Shown piece by piece: positions 1-8,996 of a stretch of 20,225 nt of DNA. The DNA is taken from assembly GCA_001275005.1 (NCBI GenBank), contig JWZX01002571.1, forward strand, positions 1-20,225. Reading direction: 5' to 3'. Position 1 is the stretch's first letter; every line of letters starts with the position of its first letter. A program made the position numbers and the translations under genes. Below the pieces are notes generated by a model. The model was not told where the DNA came from and did not search any database. It saw nothing but the letters and a program-made list of their open reading frames with translations. This DNA comes from Chrysochromulina tobinii. Taxonomy: Eukaryota > Haptophyta > Prymnesiales > Chrysochromulinaceae.

Positions 1-40
1 CCTATCCCCCGACCCGACCCCCTCCGACCCGACCCCATAC
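1..40. repeat. C-rich short tandem repeat (CCGACC-like)
   Basis: The first 40 bases consist of C-runs separated by GA, with repeated gacccgacccc-type units. This is a simple low-complexity tract cut by the window edge. No function can be read from it. Confidence 0.6.
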
Positions 41-406
41 TGGAGAGTCGTGACGCGCCGTGTTGGGCGCTTTTCATATCGGATCATCTAGAGTGACACC
101 AGCCCGGACCTATTCAGGTGGTCCTCTCCCAGCTCTCCATCCTTCTCTGTAGTAATAGGACATGGTTGGAAAGTCCCTTATCTGATTGATGAAGCCCCCG
201 GGAAGATTTGGGGCGTACCTTTGGCTCGCCGACGTGGTTACGAGGACAATGGGGTTCGGTTTGAAAGTCGCAGGGTCGAAGCCCACAAAAAGTGCGTTCC
301 AAAGCTTGGGCTTCACTATGTGAATGGCTTTGAATGAAGTATACTAGGCCCTCTCGCGCGAATGCGGAATGCGCCCCCGCCGCGGAGCTCCTCGGCGGGT
401 CGGCGC
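41..406. other. unassigned DNA downstream of the LRR gene
   Basis: This stretch of about 370 bases lies 3' of the LRR gene stop and has visibly lower GC than its surroundings. A 68-codon minus-strand reading frame (316-110) is present. It has no recognisable domain and is too short to support as a gene. Part of the stretch is probably the 3' untranslated region of the LRR gene. Confidence 0.4.
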
Positions 407-1678
407 TCATCCGGCAGCGACCGCTTCCGCACGGACCTCGAGTTGAGCGGCATCGGTGATCTTGCGAAGGGCTGCGCCGATGAGGTGCTCCATCGCATCG
501 AGGAGAGGTGCCGCGCCGCCGCTCGCCTCGACGATCTCTGCCCAGTCGCTCCGCGTCATGGGCGCGGAGTCGAGGTTCGCTGCTGCGCGCACTCCAGCCG
601 CCAATAGCGCGACCTTCGCAGAGCTCTGGACGGCCGCGCGGTGGCGGGCGGAGAGTGCTCGCACCTGAGCTTCGCCTGAGCGGAGCGCGTCGCGCATCCG
701 CTCGTCGGCTTGCACTGATGTGCTCGCTCGCGGCCGGGGCTCGGGCCGCGACGCCTTCTGCGCGCGCTGCGCGCTGCGGGCTGCGGCCTCGGCGGTGGCC
801 TCAGCGGCGAGCCTCTCCGTCGCGGCCGTGAGCTCTTCCGCATTTCCCTCGAGCCTGAGTTTGAGCGGCGGCAGCCGCTGGTACTTGTCCCTCTCCGCAG
901 TCACGCGATCCGCCGCGACGGACCGCAGCGCTTCGAGGCCAAGCGCCCCTATGCCGTTGCGTCGCAGGTCAAGCTCCTGGAGCCAGTCGTCCTGAGCCAG
1001 ATGGGCGGCGAGCTCGTGCGCACCCGCCTCGCCGAGCGAGTTGCCCGCGAGCCCGACGGACGTGAGCCCGACAACGTCGGGCATCTCGTCGAACACGCTC
1101 CGGTTGAGCGTCGGCGCGGGCAGCTCACCGGGCCAGCCAGCGGACCGGCCTCCGCAGAGCCCCGCGGCAAAGTCGCGGTTGAGGCTCAACAGCCGGCCTT
1201 TGTTCTGGCGCAGGTTGGAGGACTGCAGCACGCTCACGAGCACTGGGGCGGATGCCGTGCTCAGTCCGCAGCTGTTCAGGTTCAGCGTCACCAGTGTGGG
1301 CATGTGCAGGAGCGCGGGCGCCAGCATGTGGAGACCTGCGTCGCCCAGTGCCGAACCCGCGAGGCTCAAATGGCGCAGCGGGCAGCCATTGTGGCGCAGC
1401 CCTGCGACGATGTGCTGCCAATCGAAGAGTCGGAGCGGTGAGGCCAGCACCTCGAGGGTCGTGAGCCGTGCATTTGACCGAATGTGGCGAGCGAGGGCCT
1501 TGACCAGCATCTCGCCCGCTCGCAGGCGGTCGGGATTACGCAGCCGCTTGTCGCTCGGGTCGCTGGTAGGGAACGTGGGCATCACCGTGGCAGCGATCAT
1601 ATGGTTTGCAACGCCGTGCGAGCACTTGAAGCATACGTGAGCAGGGAGCGGGGCGGCGCGCAAGCCCAAGTGAGTCAT
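407..1678 (-). CDS. leucine-rich-repeat protein (ribonuclease-inhibitor type)
   Basis: A minus-strand frame ends in TGA at 409-407. From ATG 1678 it gives 423 residues. The middle shows LRR units of the ribonuclease-inhibitor/NLR kind: LRHLSLAGSALGDAGLHML, LVTLNLNSCGLSTASAPVL, LTSVGLAGNSLGEAGAHEL and LQELDLRRNGIGALGLEAL. An alanine/arginine-rich, probably helical region of about 170 residues follows. Such LRRs form a curved protein-binding surface; no catalytic domain is visible, so the partner is unknown. A stretch of about 40 residues between the second and third clear repeats fits the LRR pattern poorly and could hide an intron or an irregular repeat. The frame stays open upstream to 2155. 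I chose ATG 1678 because it has G at -3 and leaves a promoter region for the divergent SSNA1 gene; ATGs at 1687 and 1822 are alternatives. Confidence 0.6.
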   Translation of the reverse strand: MTHLGLRAAPLPAHVCFKCSHGVANHMIAATVMPTFPTSDPSDKRLRNPDRLRAGEMLVKALARHIRSNARLTTLEVLASPLRLFDWQHIVAGLRHNGCPLRHLSLAGSALGDAGLHMLAPALLHMPTLVTLNLNSCGLSTASAPVLVSVLQSSNLRQNKGRLLSLNRDFAAGLCGGRSAGWPGELPAPTLNRSVFDEMPDVVGLTSVGLAGNSLGEAGAHELAAHLAQDDWLQELDLRRNGIGALGLEALRSVAADRVTAERDKYQRLPPLKLRLEGNAEELTAATERLAAEATAEAAARSAQRAQKASRPEPRPRASTSVQADERMRDALRSGEAQVRALSARHRAAVQSSAKVALLAAGVRAAANLDSAPMTRSDWAEIVEASGGAAPLLDAMEHLIGAALRKITDAAQLEVRAEAVAAG

Positions 1679-2153
1679 TTCTAGCATGCGCGAAGTGGCC
1701 TGCAGGGTGGGAATGCCCAATCGATCCACATCGATGAAGCAGTACTCTTCGAGGTCCTTTCGCGCCTTGCACTTGGTTTGGTGCCAACCGCCGAGGATGG
1801 GTTCGACCCAGCGGGCCGGCATCCGGCAGGTGCGGACCCCGAGCGCTCGGAAAGAGTGTTTGAAGCGTTTCTGACTAGTTTCTGCGTGGTGGGAATGGAC
1901 AGCCAAGTTACATGTATTACTTATCAGAGGGTCGAGGACTGGCGGTGTTACGGCGGGACGAAGCGCCGTGTCGAGCGCGAAGTAACGTTCGCTCTTGACG
2001 TCTTCTTTGTGCGGAACTGTACGGAACTGCCCACCTTCCCGCTGATCCCGGTCCTCACAGCCAACTTGCACGCGCCCGGCACAGCATCTGGGTCTTGCAC
2101 TGCTGACAGGTGCCCCGCCACTGTGTGCAGGTGCTGTTTCGAGCTCGTCAGCC
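1679..2153. promoter_or_regulatory. putative bidirectional promoter (LRR gene / SSNA1)
   Basis: The 475 bases between the chosen LRR start and the SSNA1 ATG separate two divergent genes and must hold both upstream regions. No TATA box or clear RFX X-box was identified. The exact LRR start is uncertain, so the left edge may move. Confidence 0.35.
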
Positions 2154-2781
2154 ATGGCGCAGCAGGGAGCGACGCTGCAGAACTACAACAATGAGCTCGT
2201 GAAATGTGAGAGCCAGCCAGGCCCTGCCAGGCGGCGCAGCGAGCGCTGGCCCGCTTCAGGCTGCCGTGGATGCCGCTGATCATCTGGCGCGCGGCACGCT
2301 CCCGTCGGGAGGTTTTGTTGTCTCACCGTTAACTCTCACCTGGCAGGCATTGAGGACCTGCGCGAGAAGCGCGAGGAGGTTAACCGGTCGATTGCGAGGG
2401 ACGAGGAGGAGAAGGGTGCGCAGCCCACCGCGCTGCGCTGCCGGCTGGGCGTGAGTGATCGCGTGCTGCATCGCAGCATCGCAGGAGCGGCGTGCACCGC
2501 TTCAGCGCATCTGCGCACTGCCTCTGGCTCAGCTCGTGTTCTGCCGTCGTCCTTGCCTGCGCGCAGCCAAGATCCAGAATGACCTGCGGATCCTGACCGA
2601 GCGGCTGGCGCGCATCAACGACAACCTCGCGCGCAAGATTTCGTCGCGCAACGAGTACGACAAGACGATCCAGGAGACGGAGGCGGCCTACTGCAAAATC
2701 ATGGAGTCGTCGCAAACGCTGCTGCATGTGCTCAAGCGTGAGTCGGTCAACCTCACGAAGAAGAAGCAGGCGTCCTCGTAA
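2154..2781 (+). CDS. SSNA1: SSNA1/DIP13 (NA14) microtubule and basal-body coiled-coil protein, 3 exons
   Basis: Three exons join to a 111-residue protein: 2154-2205, 2347-2415 and 2567-2781. Introns are GTGAGA...GGCAG (141 nt) and GTGCGC...CGCAG (151 nt), both phase 1. The product begins [18 protein letters not shown] and continues [11 protein letters not shown], then [15 protein letters not shown] and [14 protein letters not shown]. It follows human SSNA1 almost residue for residue, which is what fixes both splice junctions. Family knowledge: SSNA1/DIP13 is a short parallel coiled coil that self-assembles into fibrils, binds microtubules, and localises to centrioles, basal bodies and axonemes. 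Only the C-terminal tail (LTKKKQASS) is shorter than in animals. The ATG lies in a CCATGG context with C at -3. The gene implies a flagellated host or life stage. Confidence 0.95.
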
Positions 2782-3083
2782 GCGCAACAGGCAACCACAG
2801 CATGTGTACACTTCTCGCTACGTCGGGGTCGAACACGCTATGGCGGCGCGCCGTCTCAGGGCGCGTTGAGGCTTATCCCACGCCTGGGGTCTACGATCGG
2901 AGTAGTAGTGAGGGTCTGTGTGGTCGTTCGCGTCTTGGGCTTCTCTTGCGAAAGGAGCTCACGGGCGTTGCTCTAAAATGTGCCCGAGAGCGCGCTCATC
3001 GAAGGAAAACTTTGCGGCGTCGCCTCCACGCGCGAGCGGTGTCGCGAGAAGAGAGCACTTGGCTGGTTAGCCTCTGGGTCGCC
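2782..3083 (+). other. intergenic region between SSNA1 and the SET gene
   Basis: This stretch of about 300 bases separates the SSNA1 stop from the SET-gene ATG, both on the plus strand. The frame of the SET gene's first exon is open through it from 2802, but the translation is arginine-rich and unlike a domain. I read it as the SSNA1 3' end plus the promoter and 5' leader of the next gene. No clear TATA box was seen. Confidence 0.4.
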
Positions 3084-6000
3084 ATGAGCACGCGGAGCAA
3101 CCAGACGTTCGTGTCAGGCAGCGAGGAGAGCAAGATCTTCAACGCGGTCATGGCGATGAAGCAGGCGATCGGCATTGCGCTCCAGCACGGTGACATCCGC
3201 CAGGACGCCGTGTGTTCGGGCATTGGCATGTCGACCTCGGAGCTCACACACTGGATCAATTCCAAGACGCAGTCGTCGTGGGATACCAAGGTGGCAGAGT
3301 GGCTCAAGCGCACGCAGGGCCGGGCGCTGGAGGCGGGCTCCAAGAGCAGCACCAATGATGTCAAGGCGGCGAAGGCGGAGCCGAAGCCAAAGCCGGTGTC
3401 GAAGCTGAGCAAGGCCGAGGCGGGCGCGCTGAGCCAGTTGAAGCAGGACTTGACGGAGCTCGAGGACTATATCCCTTGGAACGCCGTAGTGCCCAGCTGG
3501 GGTACCCGTCGGGCGGCATGGGCGCGGCGCGTCAAGGAGTGTGAGGTGGCGAATGAGGTCGCCAAGCAATTGAGCCTACTCGAACAGGCGCTGGTGGAGC
3601 CCGCGCTACTGCCCAGCTGGCGCTCGGAGGTGCACGCCGAGTGGCTCGAGGAGCTCCTCTGCGAGACGCGCTCGAGCCAGGTGCTCGAGCTGCTGCGCGA
3701 GATGGAGGACCACATCCGGTGGCGCGCTTTCAAGGTGGTCGAGCAACGGCAGGAGGGCTTGCGACGGCTGCTCTCGTCGCCTGCTGGGGTGCTTCTCAGG
3801 GAGGCGAGGCCCGTGGACGATGCGGATGAGAAGCTCAACCTCAAGCTTTTCAAAGAGCGTGTGTCCAAGTTTCGATACGTCACTGAAGGTGTGGCCCCGC
3901 CCACGGACCCGCCCACGGACCACTCCCACCGGCCGCCTCGGCCCAGACGCAGCGCCTCAGCCCGTCGGCCATGACTGACGGCCATGACTCCTCTCGCCTT
4001 GTTTCGTGTGCGCTGACCGTGACGCGTGTGTGTGTCTCCTCGTGTTCCGTCACCTCCTCGGGTTCCGTCACCTCCTCGGCTTCGTCACCTCCTCGGCTCT
4101 GGGCGGCAGCCTCGATGCGTGCGGACGCACTCAAGATGGCGGAGGGCTGTGTCGACTCGGAGGCGAGGAGTGCTTGCATCGTGGCGATACTCGAAGCGCT
4201 GCCCAAGGACGATGCGCACGACGAGGAGGTCGTGGGCGAGGAGGTGGGCGAGGAGGAGGGCGAGGAGGGCGAGACCGGCGAGGAGGAGGAGGGAGAGATG
4301 GAGCTCGAGAAGCCGGACGCGGCCGAGATGCATCTAGCCAAGGAGCTCGTCCAGGACCTCGAGCGCACCGGTGCGAAGCGCTCACGCATCGAGGAGAAGT
4401 CGGCCAAATACGAGCAGTTTAAGAAGCAGCAGCGCCTGTACCCTGAGTACGCGGGCGTGTACGCGGACACTTTCCTCGCCAACCCGCAGGCTCTACACCA
4501 CTACCAGGTGCCTGCGGCAACCGCTCAAGGGCGCCAACGGCTGCTCGAAGAAGCCCTGCGCCGGCGCGCGGTGCCTCGGCCCCCTGATTGACTAGAGGCG
4601 GCACCCACACGCTCGCACGCCATTGCCCCTGTCTCACGCCACTGCCCCTGTCTCACGCCACTGCCCCTGTGGCTACCGGTACTCCATCCACGCAGGAGCT
4701 GCTCGTCTTCAGCGGGCCACCCACGCCCGACTCGGCCGTGGGCTCACTCCACGTGGGCGCCGTCGTGGGTTCGCTCCACTTGGGCGCCGTCGTGGGCATG
4801 CTCCACGTGGAGCCCCATACGACGCTGCGGGAGCTTCGTCAGAAGCTGCAGGCGGAGCTCGGGTTTCGCCTCAAGCAGGACGAGGTGCTCGCGCTCAGCC
4901 GCGGCACTTTTGACGAGGCCAGCGGCAGCGGCAGCAGCGGCAGCAGCGGGGACGGCAGCGGCAATGGCGAGGCGGAGCTCAAGGCGGAGCTCGTGCCGCT
5001 CCCGTCCACGCAGAACCACAAGCTCGTGTACCCGCTCTTCCCGCGCAAGGAGCACGTGCTTGTGGTGGAGGTTCAGCAGCAGCTGCCTTCCGATTGCGTG
5101 AGGCAGGCGGTGGTGTCGCGCGCGCTGAAAGGCGAGAAGGTGCTGCATGTCGACTTGTCCAAAGGGGGTGAACCCATTCCGATTCCGGTCTTCAACGGTG
5201 CCGACGACGACACGTCCGGCATGGACTTCACGTAGGCTCCACCCGCTACTCGGCCGCTGCGCACCCGCTGCTCGGCCAGTGTCCGCACCTGCATGTGGCT
5301 GCCGTGGTGGTGTGGCTGCTGCTGATGGGCGCCGTAGTGAGCACTTGCATGTGGCTGCCGTGGTGTGGCTGCTGCTGCTGGGCGCCGTAGTGAGCACTTG
5401 CATGTGGCTGCCGTGGTGTGGCTGCTGCTGCTGCTGCTGCTTGTGCGCTCGTCCCTCCATCGCCGTATCGAGCACCTGCATACTCTGCCGCTGCTTGTGC
5501 GCAGGTATGTGACCGAGTGCGTCGTGAACGAGGGCCTGAGGTTGTTGCTCGGCGGGCCGATGCGCGACACGTGGCTGTGCCCGTACATCGAGCAGCAGAG
5601 CCAGACTCACGACGATCAGTCGGTGGTGATGGCGTACAACGGCGAGGGGCGCTTCCTGCACCCGCCGCACACGGTCGACTCCGTGTACGAGTGCTCGCTC
5701 GCGAGCGGCTGCGGCCTTGAGTGCCGCAACCGGCTGGTGCAGCGCGGGCCCACTTACCGGCTTGAGGTCATCCGCTGCATGGAAGCCAAGGGGAAATTCG
5801 TCAAAGGGTGGGGGGTGCGCAGCCCGGATTTCATCCCCAAGGGCGCCTTCATCTGCGAGTACATTGGCGAGTACATCTCGGATGACGAGGCGGAGAGCCG
5901 CGGCATACGTTACGACAACCAGCACATGAGTCGGCTGATGGATGTGGTGGGTGATGGTCGTGACGTCGTGCGCATGTGCATCGACGCGACACGCTTCTCG

Positions 6001-6219
6001 AACCTGGGCCGGTTCCTCAACCACAGCTGCGACCCGAACTGCTTCAAGCAGCGCGTCTTCTGCGATCACAACTCGCGGCTGCCGCGCATCGCCTTCTTTG
6101 CGCTGCGCGACATACCGCCCCTCGAAGAGCTCGGGTACGACTACGGCTACCAAGACGTACCCGGAAAGACCTTCCCGTGCTTGTGCGGCGCGTGGAACTG
6201 CAAGAAGCTCCTCTACTGA
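3084..6219 (+). CDS. SET-domain histone lysine methyltransferase (SUV39/SUVH-like), 4 exons
   Basis: Exons 3084-3888, 4110-4507, 4696-5231 and 5505-6219 join to 817 residues; the introns are GTGTGG...CAG, GTGCCT...CAG and GTAGGC...CAG. Residues 36-62 resemble a helix-turn-helix (IRQDAVCSGIGMSTSELTHW). Residues 117-217 hold two Trp-rich repeats (VVPSWGTRRAAWARRV and LLPSWRSEVHAEWLEE), reminiscent of WHIM/WSD motifs. An acidic tract covers 302-337. Residues 434-472 may be a small ubiquitin-like fold. A reduced pre-SET starts near IPIPVFNG (562) and contains YECSLASGC. SET spans about 668-795 with NHSC at 752 and YDYGY at 791. The post-SET CLCGAWNC supplies C-x-C-x4-C. Enzymes with this core transfer methyl groups from S-adenosylmethionine to histone lysines in chromatin, most often H3K9 in the SUV39 group; substrate assignment here is inference. 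The start has a good context (GCCATGA). Confidence 0.88.
4045..4098 (+). repeat. 18-bp minisatellite in SET-gene intron 1
   Basis: Three tandem copies of ttccgtcacctcctcggg (two of 18 bp, one of 17 bp) lie immediately before the 3' splice site at 4109. They form part of the C/T-rich acceptor region. Confidence 0.85.
4617..4671 (+). repeat. 19-bp minisatellite in SET-gene intron 2
   Basis: Nearly three copies of acgccactgcccctgtctc occur with a 19-bp period, again close to the 3' end of the intron (acceptor at 4695). Confidence 0.88.
4738..4811 (+). repeat. 27-bp in-frame coding repeat in SET-gene exon 3
   Basis: A 27-base unit coding VGSLHVGAV occurs twice and then partially a third time (VGMLHVE) from residue 416. 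The period is a multiple of three, so copy number can vary without breaking the frame. The core gggcgccgtcgtg is almost the same as a core in the intron 3 minisatellite of this gene. Confidence 0.85.
5291..5447 (+). repeat. 53-56-bp minisatellite in SET-gene intron 3
   Basis: Three copies begin at 5291, 5347 and 5400 with gcatgtggctgccgtggtg. Each carries a TGC/CTG trinucleotide run, which lengthens in the last copy. The first two copies end in gggcgccgtagtga. The array makes up most of this 273-nt intron. Confidence 0.88.
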
Positions 6220-6231
6220 GAGCGCGCGCAC

Positions 6232-6402
6232 ATGCATTCGGCCGAAGTGCACGCTACTTTAGTGGAGCAGCCGCGTGGCGCCGCTGAGACGCATCTCAAC
6301 TGCGACGTCGAGGGTTGCGACGCAAAGATCGCGAGTGGGCAATTAATGGGTGGACACCTGCCACACAGGTGTGGTGATTTCGACCTGCGTGACGCGTGTG
6401 CG
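6232..6402 (+). pseudogene. ZZ-type zinc-finger-like fragment, probably decayed
   Basis: An ATG 12 bases after the SET-gene stop opens a frame that soon reads HLNCDVEGCD, then GGHLPHRCGDFDLRDAC. The pattern C-x4-C ... C-x-DFDL-x-x-x-C recalls ZZ-type zinc fingers, whose C-terminal half usually reads C-x-x-DFDLC-x-x-C. Here the Cys after DFDL is Arg. Beyond residue 60 the translation turns into Arg/Pro/Ala-rich noise with no domain. I therefore read it as a relic or an isolated exon. It might also be an unrecognised exon of a neighbouring transcript; a GTGACG donor-like site lies just after DFDL. Confidence 0.35.
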
Positions 6403-7283
6403 GACCCCAACGGTCGCGGTCGCCGCAGCTGGCCTCGATGCTCCCCTGCAACCTACGCCAGGGCCGCGGTCTGCGGTGTCGTCGCTCGCGCGGGCTCGGG
6501 CGGAAGCCTCCCGACGGCGACGCGACCTCGACGACCCCGGCGGGTGCCACGTGCCCGCGCGTGCGGCGTTTTATTTCCAGCGGCACGTACGCCCGGTAAG
6601 TCGCGCGGTGACCGGTGTCTCGCGCGCCCGCGCATAAAATTTACTTGCGACGCGTATACAACGCCCGCCGCCACCCCGCCCGCCGCCCAATGTTATGCAC
6701 ACACAGATACACGCCCTGGGGCTCTACGCACGGGGCTCCATAGCTCACCACCGTACATACCATAAAGGGTTGGCACGGGGGCAGGGGCGAGGGGGCGGGC
6801 CGCGGGCGGCGGTGATCACGGCTTTTAGGCACGGTACGCGTACGCACGGCGTTGTCGTACGAACCAGGATGAACCTCCGCTTCGCGCTTGACGTGGCCCT
6901 TGAAGCAGTTAGGGGCAGACTCAGGAACCACCGCCCTTGATTCGATGAACCCTTGAAGCTCCGCTCGATGCCTGCTTCATGCGACTCCCGCGGGTCGTCG
7001 TGCACGGGCCCGCATGTTGCCCGTCGTGATATCCACCCCGCCCGGCCCAAAGGCGCATAGACCAGAGCGACCAGCCGTTCACGGGAGTGGTCTCAGAGCA
7101 TTCTTTGACCCGCGTATGGCGACGAACCCGTTGACGAACCCGTATGGATGGCGACGACATCCGTCTCACATGATGCGGGAGGCAATCAGAGGCAATCAGA
7201 GGTCATTAGAGGTCTAACGGTCGGATGAGCGTCCCACATGATGCCAGCACGTGCGAAACGACTCTCGCCCCGGCCCAACTGTG
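6403..7283. other. intergenic region between convergent genes
   Basis: No supportable gene lies between the zinc-finger fragment and the COX10 stop. It contains GC-rich patches and a 10-bp tandem repeat (ggcaatcaga, about three copies, 7179-7214). A doubled gacgaacccg also occurs near 7120-7142. The SET gene and COX10 converge here, so both 3' untranslated regions fall inside. Confidence 0.5.
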
Positions 7284-8690
7284 TCACGTGGCACGCTGCT
7301 GCTGCTGCGTCGCTTGCTGCGCCGCCTGCTGCACGACCGTCTCTGCCACGTGCTCCGCCACAACGACCGGACAACGGCCCGCGCTACCTCCCATGCTGCT
7401 TGTGCCAGCAGTCTCTGCCCGGACGCCCGTGCTACTCTCGGCACTGAGCGGCATCGGGCAGCGCGCGGGGTCGGTACTGTTGCCGCCGCCCGTGACGACG
7501 TGCTCGTGGATGCACAGCTCGCGACCTCGCTCGCGCAGCCGCGTGAGCGACTCGTCGACGAGGAGTCGATCGAGCGACTCGGCAGGCGCGGGCAATCTCG
7601 CCTCTTCGTCGATGACCATCTCCGCAGGTAGACGCTTCTGATGAAGGAGAAGGCAGCCAAAGAAGATGGGCAGGTAGGCGAGGGAGGCGAGGAAGAGGCG
7701 GCGCGCGTGCGCCTGCCCACGCGACGAGTTCGAGTAGAAGCGCCACGCGGCGAACAGCAGCATGCCGTTGAAGCCGATCGAATCGATGGCGAACATGCAC
7801 GAGGTGAGCCCAGTCGCCCAGCACAGGGGCGGCAGCGCGGCGAGGTAGAGCGAGTACTCGAGGCAGAGCTGCGAGGTGCGCGCGCCCGTCGGATCATGCA
7901 GGGGGACCATCTGGTATCCGCCCTGCGCGTAGTCGCTCCGGTACATCCACGACAGCGCGAAGAAGTGGGGCATCTGCCATAGGAAGAGGCTGCTGCCGAG
8001 TACGGCCGCCTCGAGCGTGAGGAGCCCGCCGCCCGCCGCTGTCCAACCCATCACAGGTGGGATGGCACCGACGACGGCGCCCACCCACGTGTTGAGTGGC
8101 GTGCGCTGCTTCATCGGCGTGTACGCCAGCGTGTACAGCCCGAGCGTCGCAGCGCCAAGAGCTGTGGTCATGCAGTTGGTGCCAAGCGCGAGCGTCGCAA
8201 GGCCGGCGGCGCCCGAGGCGCTCGCCCAACCGATCGCGTGCGGCCGGCTGATGCGGCCCGATGGCAGCGGCCGCTTATGCGTCCGGTTCATCGCCGCGTC
8301 GTTCCGCGTCTCGATGATCTGGTTGAAGCTGTTGGCTGAGCCGGCGAGCAGGAAGGTCCCACCAAGCGCTGACGCGAGGCTCGTCAAGTCGAGCGGCCCG
8401 CTCGACATGAGGTGACCTGCTGCGGTCGAACCGACGACTAGCGCGCTCAGCCGGCTCTTGGACAGCTCCATGTAGATCGATGTCCATGCAAGCGGGCTGC
8501 GCTCCGCCAGTGTCGGAGCAACAGGCGGTGCCCACGAAGGGTGCAGCGAAGGCGGAAGCGCATCGTCTGGGCGCGAGGCAGCGGCGGCAGAAGAGGACGA
8601 GGGCGAAGATCCAGCGGCGGAAGAAAGCGGCCGCAGGGCACAGCGCCTCGCGGATGAGGAGACTACTCTCAAGACGCCATGTCGCCGCAT
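7284..8690 (-). CDS. COX10: protoheme IX farnesyltransferase (heme O synthase), mitochondrial
   Basis: An uninterrupted minus-strand frame from ATG 8690 to 7284 gives 468 residues. COX10 farnesylates heme b to heme O in the inner mitochondrial membrane, the first step toward heme A of cytochrome c oxidase. UbiA-family prenyltransferase signatures are clear. The first polar motif is NQIIETRNDAAMNRTHKRPL (residues 123-142). TPLNTWVGAVVGAIPP follows at about 197, and WQMPHFFALSWMYRSDYAQG at about 238-257. Multiple hydrophobic segments fit the family's membrane helices. The N-terminus (MRRHGVLRVVSSSARR) is Arg/Ser-rich without acidic residues, as in a mitochondrial presequence. The frame is open further upstream but only from a non-ATG codon. 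The C-terminus has about 100 extra residues, ending Gln-rich (TQQQQRAT); this tail is unusual and could instead reflect a missed intron. The gene is divergent from the epsin gene. Confidence 0.93.
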   Translation of the reverse strand: MRRHGVLRVVSSSARRCALRPLSSAAGSSPSSSSAAAASRPDDALPPSLHPSWAPPVAPTLAERSPLAWTSIYMELSKSRLSALVVGSTAAGHLMSSGPLDLTSLASALGGTFLLAGSANSFNQIIETRNDAAMNRTHKRPLPSGRISRPHAIGWASASGAAGLATLALGTNCMTTALGAATLGLYTLAYTPMKQRTPLNTWVGAVVGAIPPVMGWTAAGGGLLTLEAAVLGSSLFLWQMPHFFALSWMYRSDYAQGGYQMVPLHDPTGARTSQLCLEYSLYLAALPPLCWATGLTSCMFAIDSIGFNGMLLFAAWRFYSNSSRGQAHARRLFLASLAYLPIFFGCLLLHQKRLPAEMVIDEEARLPAPAESLDRLLVDESLTRLRERGRELCIHEHVVTGGGNSTDPARCPMPLSAESSTGVRAETAGTSSMGGSAGRCPVVVAEHVAETVVQQAAQQATQQQQRAT

Positions 8691-8996
8691 CACGAACACC
8701 CCGACACGAACACGAAGTTCGCCGTCGTTGCAGAAGCGCGACGACAGGTTCGAGAGAGGCAATTCTCCTAACGCCACTTCGTCAGCTCACACACCACAAA
8801 TTTAACCGCCGATTCCCCACACCAAGCACCTAGCGGAGAGAGCCCAAGCCGCACCGCTGGCGCCCGACGTCAGTACATACGCCTTAGTTCGCGCGCGGCA
8901 CGGCAACGCGCGCCGCCTCGACACTGACCCCGCCAGCACTGTGCCCCCTCCCACGCAGGTGGCTCTTGGAGAAGCGCCCGCAAAAAGTCGGTGCAT
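8691..8996. promoter_or_regulatory. putative bidirectional promoter (COX10 / epsin)
   Basis: 306 bases separate the two divergent start codons. A pyrimidine-rich run ending in cccacgcag (to 8958) looks like a 3' splice site, so the epsin gene may have a 5' untranslated intron or an extra upstream exon. No clear TATA box was seen. Confidence 0.4.

Noticed and set aside
110-316. 68-codon minus-strand frame downstream of the LRR gene
   Set aside because: The composition looks more protein-like than most short frames, but there is no domain, splice partner or homologue I can name.
4744-6252. 502-codon open frame on the minus strand opposite the SET gene
   Set aside because: It is antisense to well-supported exons, is His/Gln/Ala-rich, crosses the minisatellite arrays and shows no domain. 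GC-rich coding DNA often leaves the opposite strand open.
7214-7897. Arg/Ser-rich minus-strand frame inside the COX10 region
   Set aside because: It is a shifted reading of COX10, whose own frame carries the conserved UbiA motifs.
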